A stretch of 64,000 nt of DNA, taken from assembly GCA_016858145.1 (NCBI GenBank), contig JAEHOE010000002.1, forward strand, positions 2,046,001 to 2,110,000, given 5' to 3'. Positions 49,501 to 61,500 of the stretch are shown piece after piece (within the stretch, counting starts at the first letter, position 1; the number at the start of each line of letters is the position of its first letter). Source of the stretch: Edaphochlamys debaryana (taxonomy: Eukaryota > Chlorophyta > Chlorophyceae > Chlamydomonadales). The position numbers and the translations under genes are program-made. Below the pieces are notes generated by a model, which saw nothing but the letters and a program-made list of their open reading frames with translations, was not told where the DNA came from and did not search any database.

Positions 49501-52500
49501 CTGGCCAAGCCCCTGCCCCCAAGCCCGCCTCCGCCTCCTCTCCGTGCACCCTCCCAGGCCCCCCCTTTTCCCCCTCTACACCCCACACACACCAAGTCGA
49601 TGGTCAGAGGCTCCTTGAATCCGCCCCCCCCCCCCACCTGGATGACCTCGCTGAATTGCTCCCTCGTGAGCAGGGTGCCGGGCTGAGCCGTGAGGCGCTT
49701 GGAGCCGCCGCCGCCGGTGGCTGGGGCAAGGGAGGGGCGGGGAGGGGGTGGGGGAGGGAGCAGGTCATCAGGGGTAGGGGAAGGGTAGGGGCTGGGCAGG
49801 ATGGAGGCGCAGGTCCCTGCCGTACACGTACAGTCGTACACCCTGCAGATGCCGTACCCGTGGCCCAGTCGTGCTTAGTCATGACGAGGCGCGTGATGCC
49901 GCCGATGACCTCTGACCCGGAGGAGGAGGCCGAGTTGGGGCGGTTGGGGTGGCTGGGGGAGCGGGGCGGCGTGGGCAGGCTGGGGGGGGGGGGGGGGGGG
50001 GGGGAGGGTGGAAGGCAAAGACGAGGGTGGGGGTAGGTGGGGGAATTGAGAGAAAACAGGACACGCGGCCATTGCCCCCTTCCCCACGGCGAGCCTTGTC
50101 TCCAATGGTCCAAACAGGTGCGACGCGGCGTTTCCTCCCCTCCAAACCACACAGAGAGTACCACAACAGACCGGAAGGTTGAGGGCACTGTCGGGGTCAT
50201 ACGCTTCAGAACCACCATCCCGCCAACCGGGCACTGCCTCTGTTCCCCCCAAGTGGGGGGTGCGAGTCGTGGAGGTCGAACCCTCCATCCATAACTGAGG
50301 CGCCCTCCCCCGGTAACTACCAACTACTACCAACTACCAACTACCGAGGCCGCCGCACCCTGGCCGCACCTGTCTCCCAGCACCTCTGCCAGGGGCGTGG
50401 GCGCGTTGCTCCTCGACAAAGGCCGGTCCCCCCCGCCCCCCCCCGCCCCCGGGGCCAGAAACCCGTCTCTCCCGGGCAGGGGCCCCGCGCCGCCCGCGCC
50501 GCCCGCGCCGCCGGGGCTTCCCGGCGGGGCGTTGGCGCCACCCCCAGGAAAGGAAACGCGCGCGCCGCCGCCGCTGCCGCCCCTGACGCCCGCGAGGGGG
50601 GACTGGGGCGGGCGGAGGCGCTCGGGGGAGGGCGCGCGGCGGGGGCTGGCGTCGGGGGAGGAGGTGGATCCGGATCCGGGCTCGGCGCGTCCGCGCTGGG
50701 ATTCGCCTGGATCGAGAGAGGAGGGGCCGGGGAAAATGGGCCGGGGATGGGGCGGGTGAGAGGGGGGAGTGAAGGAGGGGGGTTGCATGATGACCACATC
50801 AACCCCAGGTGCACCGCCCAACCCCCACCCCCCACGCAGCTCAGCCGATTCTTAACCCCCGGTACCCGGTGCCGAATCCGAACTACCTGACCTCGCCTGC
50901 TCTGACCAAACCACTACCCCGCTCCACGCATCTCAACACCTTGAAAGGCCCGACACGCAGCCCACCCACCTCCACCCTTGGCCAGGATTGCCCGGTTGGG
51001 CGCCTTGGCCCACGGCCCCGCCTTCTCGCCCTCCGCCTTTTGCGCCTTGGCCGCCTTGGCCAGCGCCGCCGCCGCCCTACGCTCCTCCTCCTCAAACACC
51101 TCAGCTCCCTGCTTGGGCGGCAGCCTCGAAACCGCCTCCTCCTTGGCCTCATCCATCCACGTCCTCCTCGCCACGCCAGATCCGAATCCAAACGCAACCG
51201 CCGGCCCAACCAACGACGGTTGGCGCCTGGACCCCGGTGCGCCCGCGCCGCCGCGGCTGCGGTTACGGCTGCGGCTGCGGCCTCGGCTGGCGTCCCGGCC
51301 GCTGCCCTCGCCGTCGCCGTCGTTCGCGCCGGCGTCGGCGGCACTGCCCCGCCGCCGCCCTTCTGCCTCGCTATCGCTTGTGAGGGGCGGCGGAGGCGGA
51401 GGAAGCGGGCCGTCGGGTGCGGACGCCGCCAACATCTCCACGACATCGGCGAAGTGCTGAACCTTGACGACGGCTCCGCCGCCGCCGGTTTCGGCGCCGC
51501 CGCGCGAGGGCGGCGGCTGGCGGCTGCCTGGGCGGCTGCCGCCCCAGCCGGGAAGCTGGGCCCCGTCCGGGCCCGGGCCGTCGGGCCCCAGGCCCAGGCC
51601 CAGGCCCGGGCCCAGACGGCTCGCGCGCAGCGGGCTGCCGCCGCGGGACGGCCCCGATTCGCCTGCTGAGTCCCAAACCTGCCCCTGGCCCTGCTGCCGC
51701 TGGGGAGAGCCTGGCTCCCCCTCAGAGTCGGCGAAATCGGCTGTGGTGAAACTGCGGGGGTTGCGGGTAAAGGAACGGGAGGGGAGCGGGATGGGAGGAC
51801 TTGGCGAGCGAGATCAGGGGGAGGGGGGGTACAAGGTCAAGCGGTCAAGCGCTGGTGCAAATGCGGGCGATAGGGGGGCAAGGAACAGAGCAGAGGGAAG
51901 GCGGGGTGGTTGCGGTTGGAGAGAGGGGGTCAATTAGAGTCGGCGAAATCGGCTGTGGTGAGACTGTGGCGGTGTGGGGTAAGGGATAAGCTGTGGTGAA
52001 ACTGTGGGCTGAGGTCATGAGGTGCTGTCAATCTGGGCTCCGATGACCCACGCCTATCTGTCGTCGGCTCCCCTGCGGGCCCCTCCCGGGCCCGGGCCCA
52101 CCTGGGCCAGGCCAGGCCCAAGTCGAGCTCTTCGTCTCCTCCGTGCCGCAGGCCGTCGGGCGGCATGGGCAGGTCGTGGGAGGCGAAGGGGTTGTCCGCA
52201 TGACTAACGGGCCCAACCATGGACCCGTCCTCGTGCGACATCACCGCGATAGCCTGCGAGTGGTGGGGAATGTGTTGGGTAACACAGGTTGGAGATTAGT
52301 CATGGAACAGAGGGGGCCGCAGATACATCACACATGCGCGTGTGGCATAACGCGCCGTACTACGGTGGTATGCTCAGCCCATGCCCCCGCCCCAAGCTCC
52401 CCGCCGCAACGACGCACACAGCCGCCAGGAAGCCAGCTACCCATGCGTGCTGCGCGCCTGCCATGTCCCTCAGCCCCCAAGACCAGCAACGCCCCGGTCC

Positions 52501-55500
52501 ACACAGCCCCATCCCCCAACGACCAGCGGTCAACGACCCCAACGACCAACGAACCCACCTGCGCCGCCGCCGAGTGGGCCGCCATGTCCCTCAGCCCCAT
52601 GACCAGCGATGCGAGGCCGGGGGGCAGCCCGCTGGAGTCGGGCGCCGCGAACTGGACCTGCAGGGGGGGGGGGCGGGGGGGGGGGCCGGAGGAGGAGAGG
52701 GGGCAGAGGGGCGTGTGTTGTGTTGCGTCGCGGTGGGGGGGGGGGCGGAGGAGGGGGGGTCCTTTGCGCCAGACAAGCTTGGCGTGGATTAGAAATACAT
52801 ACAGCCGAGGGAATGCAAAGGGACACACAACCTCACAAGGCAATTACACCCACGCCCCCACGCAGCGCACCCCGCCCGCCCCCCACCCGCACGCGCGCAC
52901 CTGCGACCCGCTGGCTCCCCGGGCCTTGAGCAGACCCGCCAGGTCCCGCTGCCGACCGCCCGCGCGCCCCCCCGGCCTCCGCAGCTTTGACACGAACACC
53001 GCCGCCGCCGCGGCCGCAGCCGTCGAGGAAGACGTGCCCGCGGCGGCGGCGTGGGTCCCGGCATGGGCCCCGGCGGGCCCCGGCTCTCCACCTGCCACGA
53101 TCCCAGACGGCCGCCCGCCGGGCCCGCCCGGGCCCGAGAGCTGAGTCATGCTGCGCGCGCGGCCGCCCGCCAGCGCCAGCGGGCTGGCGGCGGCGGTAAA
53201 GCTGGGCCCGAGTGGGCCCGGCGCGGCATCGGCTGTGAAGGAGGCGTGGGGCGATACCACTTGGGCCACGCTGGCGTGGCGCTTGCCCTGGCAAGGGGGG
53301 GGGGGGGCGGGGGGGGGGGCGGGGTGGACATGGGTTCGTGTCGGAGGGGGCAGGGGCTACGCTGGCGTGGCGCTTTTTGCCCTGCCAAGAGGGGGGGGAG
53401 GGGGGAGGGAATGGGTTCGTGTCATCGAGAGGGGTGGCTCTGTACGAGATGGTGGGAGGGGTGAGGGTATGGTGCGCCAGGGGTGTGTTCGTGTCACCGA
53501 GATGTGGCGTGGTGAGGGGACGGTGTGTAGTGGGCCGGGCTGGGCGGCGAGCGAAGGGCGGGGGGCCGGTGGCACCTTGGACCCACACCCTCATTCGGGT
53601 CCCACCCGGACAATCCGGACAGGAGCCGGAACCGGAGCCGGAGGCGAAGCCGGGACTGGAAACTGGCACCCGGACCCGGACCGAAAGTACCGGATCGGAC
53701 CAGACCGGACCGGACCGGACCCCTACAGGAACCGGACTCAACCCGGACCTAAAACGGTACGGCACCCACCTGCGGCGTGCCGGGCTGCGAGGGCCAGGCC
53801 GCGCGGGGGCCCAGGTGCTCCTCCGCCTCCACCTCCCCCGCGGACCGCTCCGCCGCCGTCTTGAGCGCCACAGCCAGGCTGACGGCGCCGCCAGCGCCGC
53901 CGCCGGCGGCGGCAGCGCCGCCCGCGGCGGCGGCCCCGGCGGCAGCTGGCTTGGCTCCCGCGTCTGGGCTCCAGGGGTTGCGGGGAGCCAAGGCCTCCTC
54001 GCGGAGGAGCAGGTGCTCTTCTAGCTTGTGCTGGGCGACTGTGGAGGGTGGGTGGGCAGGGAGAGGGAGGTGAGAGGGGAGGGGGATAGCAAGTGTGAGC
54101 AGCAAAAGGGGTAGGACCCGGCGAGGGGGAGACATGTGGGGGAGGAGAGGGCCCGGGCGGGTTTGTGGCGACCCAATCTTGAAGCCAGTCGATCCAGCGA
54201 ACCCACGGTCTATCTAGTACCCCCAACCCTCGCCACCCACCCGTGTACGCGAACTGGCTGGTGGACAAGCGGATGATCTGTGCCGCCGTCAGCCCTGTCC
54301 ACTCCATGTTATCATTCTCCTTGGGCCGCGCGCCGGGGCGGCTCTTGAGCGCCGGCACGGAGCGCACGCGGACGAGCGCAACCGCCGCGAAGATCTCCTG
54401 GATCCGCTCCATGGTCAGCTGGCGGTTGGGGGTTGGCGGTTGGGGTTTGAGTTGGGGGTTGGTTGATGGATGCTTGCTCAGCTCGCCCCCACGCACCCTT
54501 TCTGGTCCCAGGTCGTGTCCGCCATGTGTGTGCCCCCGCAGCAAGACCCCCCTCCCCCCAGCCCCTCATCGCCCCAACCTCTCCCCATTCCCTTAATCCC
54601 TTCCCCACCGTCTTGTCGGCCATGTTGGTGTCACGAATAAGCTGCGTGAACTGGTAGATGTTGATGCCCAAGGTCTGGGCGGGGCGGGGGGGAGGGGAAT
54701 ACGGGCATTGAACGTGAGGGCGGATTGAGGACGGAATGAGGGAAATGGGTCGAGGGGGAAATCCGAGCAAGGGGTTCAGAAGTGCCTCCCCTGACAGCGC
54801 TTCTTCACACCACTTCATTCCCCCCGGGTAGCCTTTTCCCAACTGTTGAGACCTCTTCATCCCCCCCCAAAAAACACTTGCCTGCGCCAGCGGATCAATG
54901 GTGCAGTAGAGAGAGAAGGCCCGGTCCACCTGAGGGGGGGGGAAGGAAGGTTGAGGGAGCGTATGGCCGCAAGAGGCGGGAGCGTACAGCCGCAAGAGGC
55001 GGGAGCGTACACGCAAGAGGCGGGAGCGTACAGCCGCAAGAGGCGGGAGCGTATAGCCGCTAGGCGCGGGCTCCTGCACCAGCGGCAGCTTCAGTCCAGC
55101 GCTCCTTTAGGCCTCTGCGCCCCCAACCCACCCTCCACCTTCGCACATACCACGACCCCCTCCCCCCTTCCGCAGCGCACCTGCCGCTGCTGCTCCACGT
55201 CGCTATGCTTGACCCGGTTGGGCTACCCTGCCCCCACCCTACAGTTCCCTCGCAACACGGAAGCGCCCCCCTACCACCACCACCCCACCCCTGTTCCCTC
55301 CCCCTGCGGGCCCACCTGCCGCTGCAGCTCCACGTCGTTGTGCTTGACGCGGTTGAACTTCCAGGGGTACAGGATCTTCTCGCGCCACACGCCCACCGCC
55401 TCGAGGAGGGCGGGCAGGTGCTGCAGTGTGTCCCCCAGGGAGGGGGCGAGCTGCACGGAGGGCATGAGGGCCCCCGTGGGGGACTGTGAGGCGGCCTTGA

Positions 55501-58500
55501 GGCTGAGGCACGCCGCCAGGACCTCCACGAACTTGGGGTACGACACGGCGCTGTTGAGCACGTGGTCCGGCCGCATGTCGTACGGGTGGTCGATGCGGAT
55601 CTGGGGGTGGAGTGTACGGGGGTGTACCGGCTTCATCAGGTATTTAGCGGATGTGTCGAGCGGGAGCCTGGGCCCGGCAGGGCTACATAGCTGATGTGCG
55701 ATGCGCAACGTTAGCGTGTGGTAACCGCATTCTAGTAACGGCGACCGGCACAAATACGGTAGCATATGCTGTGTATGGGCGGAGGAGAAGGGGCGCCGGC
55801 AAAGCGCGTGTACGCTTTGGTGGAGCGGGGTCAGCCTGTGTAACTCCTGGGCTCTAATGGCTACTGGGGCTGACGGCACGCAATGGAAGCAATGAAAGCA
55901 GCTAGGCAGTAAAAGGCTCCATAATGCTCGGGCTTCGGTGTTGCCCCATCGGCCGGTGGGTCGCGTTGTCGAAGCACCCGCTCGCGCAGCACCGCTGGGT
56001 CGGCGCATCCGAGGCAGTGCGTTGGCCCCATATCCCCATAGCTCCATAGACCCCAAGCCTCATAGCCGCATAGCCCCATAGCCCCATAGCCGCATACAGA
56101 GACACAATGGGGGCGCAGTGCTCCGCCCACGGCGGCCCCGCCCCCTTGTTCGTGGGCGTGAGGCGCGCGGGAGGCCCAGGCATTCCCTACACGGCCGCCA
56201 TTAGCCAGGAGATGCTTCGCTACAAGGGCTCTCAATACACAACGACCCACACAGACAAGTGCAACCTGCTCCGGGCGGCCAAGGACTTCCGCGAGGGCCG
56301 CCCGGAGCAGGGCCGAAGTCTGCCCCCTGCCCCTGCCCCTGCCCCTGCCCCCCCCCCCCCAGGCGAGGTGGTCAAGGACGCCGAGGAGTTAGAGGAGTTC
56401 GGCTTCCGCTTTGAGGGGTACTTCCTGCCCGTCGTGGAGGAGGTGGCCACGACCAACACGGAGGACGACACCTGCCGCTGGGCGATCTTCCCGCCAGCCA
56501 TTCGCGGCTATGACGCGCTAGGGGAGTGGTGGTCCAGCCTGCCTGACGAGCTGGCAGCCGCGCTCAGGCGTGAGTGGGGCCGGAAGGGTGCCGAGGCGCT
56601 GAGGGACAAGTTTGGGAGCTCGGAGGCCTTCTCCGAGTACATGTCGGGGCTGGGGAAGCTGGGTGCCGAGGCGCTGAGGGACAAGTTTGGGAGCTCGGAG
56701 GCCTTCTCCGAGTACATGTCGGGGCTGGGGAAGCTGGGTGCCGAGGCGCTGAGGGACAAGTTTGGGAGCTCGGAGGCCTTCTCTGAGTACATGTCGGGGC
56801 TGGGGAAGCTGGGTGCCGAGGCGCTGAGGGACAAGTTTGGGAGCTCGGAGGCCTTCTCCGAGTACATGTCGGGGCTGGGGAAGCTGGGTGCCGAGGCGCT
56901 GAGGGACAAGTTTGGGAGCTCGGAGGCCTTCTCCGAGTACATGTCGGGGAAGGGTGCCAAGGGGGGCGCGAAGCGTGCCGAGGCGCTGAGGGACAAGCTT
57001 GGGAGCTCGGAGGCCATCTCAGAGTACGCTAGGAATGTGCGGGCACAGAGGAAGGGAGTGGTGGGCAAGTGGGCCGCGCTGGCCGATTACATGGAAGCGG
57101 ACTGGGTCGATTATGCGATTGAGAGTGGAGTATGCCTGCTGTGCATGGCGATGCGGCCTGATGAGCCGAGCAGGGCGCCGGGCAGGGTTAGCAGTGTGTG
57201 CTGCGACACCTGCTGCACTCGAAGCAGGGTGGTGGAGGGCGTGGTGTTCTACCTGAGGGGCAAGAAGCGCAAGCTGGTGGAGGAGGGACCACTGACGGAG
57301 CTGGCGCAGAAGGCGCGACGGGCGCTTCTTGTGAAGCAGCGGGCGGCGGAGGAGGCGGCGATCGAAGCGAAGTGGAAGGCGTGGGCGGCTGAGGCGGCCG
57401 CCTGGGGCTTCTGGTAGCCGGAGGGGTTGGGGTTGGGGTTGGGCTTTGTGCAAGCTGCAGTACCGCGTTGAGGGTGCAATCCTTGCTTTGACGGCTTGTG
57501 TGTGGGGAAAGGGCTTCATGGTGTGATGATGACAACCCGCTTCGGGCCTAGAGGGCCTTCGTGCCAGGGACATATGAGGGGCATCGAGGGTTTGCGCGCG
57601 GCATGCATCTTCGCTAAAAGTAGTTTCTGATGGCCCTGGTTCTTGGCGCCTGGGGCTATGCAGCCAGAGCGTTCTTGCAAGCGGGGAGGACGAACTGAGA
57701 CGGAGCTGGGAGCAAGGTATGGACAGGGTGAGGGGCCGCCGTCTCTGTGATCTATGGCGTCTTTGCCCCTCCCCAAAGAGTACAGCCCTGCCGTACAGTC
57801 GTCGTACCAGGTACTGCCCGAAGAGGTGGACGAGCACGTACGCCAGCAGGCGGTCCCGCTTGGCGTGCTCCAGCGCCACCTGCTCCTCGCTGCCCAGCTG
57901 GTTCCGGAGCGCCTTGCGTGTCGTACCGTAGTACACGCCCAGGATGTCGAAGTCGTACACCACGCCCGCCATCTGCGGTACGGCAAAGGTGGTGAGGAAG
58001 AGTCACTCGACCTTCGACCTTCACTCTCTCCCTTAGTCATGCGGCATGACTCATGCCTCTCCCTACCTCCTCAAGCTGCCCCAAACAACAGCATCTCAAC
58101 ACCAACCCCCCCCCCCCGACACACACACACACTCACCGCTACAAGCCCCACCATGTTGACCTCATTCGGCTCCCTCCCGCCCCCACCCCTTCCTCCTCCC
58201 CACTACCTCCCCCTCCCCCCCCTTCCCCTCCCCCCCTCCCCCCCTCCCCCCCATCCCTCCCCCCCTGCCCCTTTGCCTCCACCCCCCCATCCCTCACCGT
58301 CTCCAGCGCCATCATGTTGACCTCGCTCGGCTGCACGTACATGGGCAGCAGGTCGGCACGCACCCACAGCGTGGGGCTCAGGCCGATGCCCGTCACCGCC
58401 GCCCGGCGCTCCCGCAGGACCTCGGGGGGCCACCACCAGGGCACCTGCTCCGCCACCGTCAGTCGGTCGAGGTAGTACTCGGCAGCCTGGGGGGACGGGG

Positions 58501-61500
58501 GGGAAGGGGGGGAAGGGGGGGGGAAAGCGTGTGTGTATGGGTATGGGCAGAGCACCTGCTCCGCCACCGTCAGTCGGTCGAGGTAGTACTCGGCAGCCTG
58601 AGGAGGCACAGGAGGGAGGAGTAATAAGAAACGAAGCGGGAGGGGAAGGGGGTAAGCTGACCGGGATCAGGGTCGGGAGGGTCAGGCGGGAAAGGAGGAA
58701 GGAAGCTGTGTGCTGCTGACGGAGTCCGGCAGGGCCCCCGTCCCCGAGGCCCACCCCTGGGCCCACCCCCAGGCCCGCCTCAGGCCTAGACTTAGCCCAG
58801 GCCCAGGCCCAGGCCCCGCTGCTCGTACCTTGTGCAGGTAGCTGATGAGCCTCGACAGCATCTTGGGCAGCAGCCCGCTCTGCCGTATGAACTGGGCCAG
58901 GCGCAGCAGGGGCACCGTGAAGGGCTGCTCCTCCTGGGCCAGGCCCAGGCGCATGTCCTGTCAGGGGGGGGGGGGAGAAAGTGGGGGGGGGGAGGGGATT
59001 ATCGGAGCATTGGAGAGCGGAGGAAGAGATAGAGCGGCAGCCAGCGAGCCCGAGGGGGGAGGAGGGGGTATTTGAAGCTGATAAGCGGGAGAGAGGGGGA
59101 GGGGGGGAAGAGGGAGGATGATGGAGGGAGAGAAGAGTCGGATGGGGCTGGGGGTGGAGGTCCGTGGCGTCTGGTAACAGGCGAGCGCACGCCACCCCCA
59201 TCACCACTTTCTTACTACCCTTGCCACTCCTCACTACCCAGCGCACCAACACGCAGGCATCTGCATCCCCCCCTGCCCTCCCCCTCCCCCCCCACCTGCA
59301 TGGACAGGTGCAGGTCCTGAACCCAACCCACAGCACCAGCACCACGGGCTGGAGCCGTTCCCTCACCCGTCCCCGCCTTCCCCCTCCCTCCCTCCTGACC
59401 CCCGCACTGCCCGCCCCCTCCCCCTGCCCTCCCCCTGCATGGACAGATGCAGGCCCCCGTCCCTACCCCCCCCTTCGTGGGCTCCTCGCTGCAAACCCTG
59501 CCCCCCCCCCTCTCTCCCCCTCCACACTCCCCCCCCTTCGTCCTAACCCCCCCGTCCCCCCCTCCCCCCCTTCCCCCCTCCCCACCCAACCCCACCTGCA
59601 TGGACAGGTGCAGGTCCTGTGGCGCCGAGTGCTCCGAGGTGAGGAAGATGTAGGCCTGGTGCAGCGTCAGCGAGTTGGGGCCGCCGTCCAGGGCGCGGAG
59701 CATCTCGGTGCGGATGACCTGGGGGCGGGGTGGGGGGGTGGGGGGTGGGGGGGTGGAGGGTTGGGTGGAGGGGGAGGGTGGAGGGGTGAGTGTATGGGAC
59801 GCGGGAGGGCTCAGGTGGATGCACGGGCAGGAGCAGGGCGTCTAGACACCTGCACACTGGCCCTCAACGTGCTGAGCCTGGGCGAGGCACGCCCGCCGGT
59901 CTCTAAGCCACCCGCGCCCAGCCCGCGCCCCCCTCGCACCTGGCCCATGACTCCTCCCCGCCTGCGCCCGGCCCCGCGGCCCCCCCCCGCCCTGCTCCCC
60001 CCAGACCCCGTCGCAATGCCGCAGCCCACTTGGCCCATGACGTAATGTAATTGACTTGTGATCCTGCCCAGCTCAGCCCTGCCCAGCCCAGCCCCTGCCC
60101 AGCCCTGCCCACGCCCCCACCTGGCCCATGACCCAGGGCAGCGGTGCTGCGCATGCTGTGCTCCGCAGCCGCGTCACGTGCTGCGCCGCCAGGCGCCGCA
60201 TGAGCGCGGGGATGGGCAGCTGGTTGCGCGAGGAGGAGGCGGCCTGGCGGTTCTGCATGAGGCCCAGGAGCAGGTCCAGGACCTCGGTGTCATGGAGCCG
60301 CTCGTCGGGGCCTGGGGGGGAAAGAGCGCGGGGGAAGAGGGGGAAAAGCGGGGGGAACAGGGTGTGTTTTGACACGGAGGCAAAGGGCAAAGATTCTCAA
60401 AGCTACGCGCACTCCATTCCAGCGCTTCGCTGCCGTTACCCACTAGCACTGCACCCCCAACCCCAACCTCAACCCCGCCCCACCCGACTCCTCGTCTCCG
60501 TCCTTGGTGGGCATGTAGTGCCTCGAATCCACAATACGGAGGCTAGGGGGCGTGCCGGGTGTCCGGGGGAGCCGCTCGGGGCTGCCAGGGGCCGACCCTA
60601 CCCCCGCCGCCCCCATGCCGCCGCCCAGGGACCAGGCGCTCGCCTCCGGAATGGCAGACAGCGAGGCCTCGGGCCCAAGCAGGCCCAAGCCGGGCCCAGA
60701 CCCCGGGGCCCCGCCGGGCCCGCCCAGCGGCGTCGTGGGCTGCGAGCCGCCGGCCCGGGCCCCGCCGGGCCCGGGCCCGGGCCCGGGCCCAGGCGCGGTG
60801 CCGGAGGCGGAGGTGGAGGGCTGGGCCCCGAACCCCACGCGTCCACCCGGACGGCCGCCGTCAGGTGGGTCGGCGAGTTTGAGGGTGATGGAGGGTTCGG
60901 GGACGCGGGCGTGGAGGCGGACGGGTAGCATGTTGATGGGGCCCGTGGGATTGTTGGAGCCGCCTGCGGGGGCCGGGGTGGTGGGGGCCAAGGGTGCGGT
61001 TGGAAGCATGCGGGCGGGGGCCAGCGCCTGGAACCGGTGTGGAACCAGTGTGGAACCAGTGTGGAACCAGTGTGGAACCAGTGTGGAACCAGCCAGCCAG
61101 CCACACCAGCCAGCCCGGTGGCGCGTCCGTACCGCTGTGCTGTGTCCGGGGTGTACGAGCCGGCCCTGACACCCCGCCCGCCCTGGGCCTTCCCCCTTCT
61201 CCCTTCCCCCTGTCCCCTGCCCCCTACCCCAACACGCACCCGCCGCCAGCTGGTCCGCAGCCTGCATGGAGGGCGGCAGCCGCGCCTGCTTGTTGGTGAC
61301 CTGCACCCGGTAGAGCTCGATGACGTCGTTGTACTCGGAGATGTTGTCGATCAGGCCCGCCTGCCTGCGGGGTGTGCGGAAAGAGGAAGGCGGCAGCGGA
61401 GAAAGGGAAGAGAGCGGGGGCCAGGGGCATGGTCAGAACACAAACACAGGGCTCCCTGACTTGCAGCGGGAAAAGAGAACCCAACCGCCAACCACCAACC

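Noticed and set aside
57019..57972. 317-residue minus-strand frame
   Set aside because: Only its first 55 codons are an exon of the giant gene. The rest reads antisense through the nested 56107-57417 gene after a good donor at 57807.
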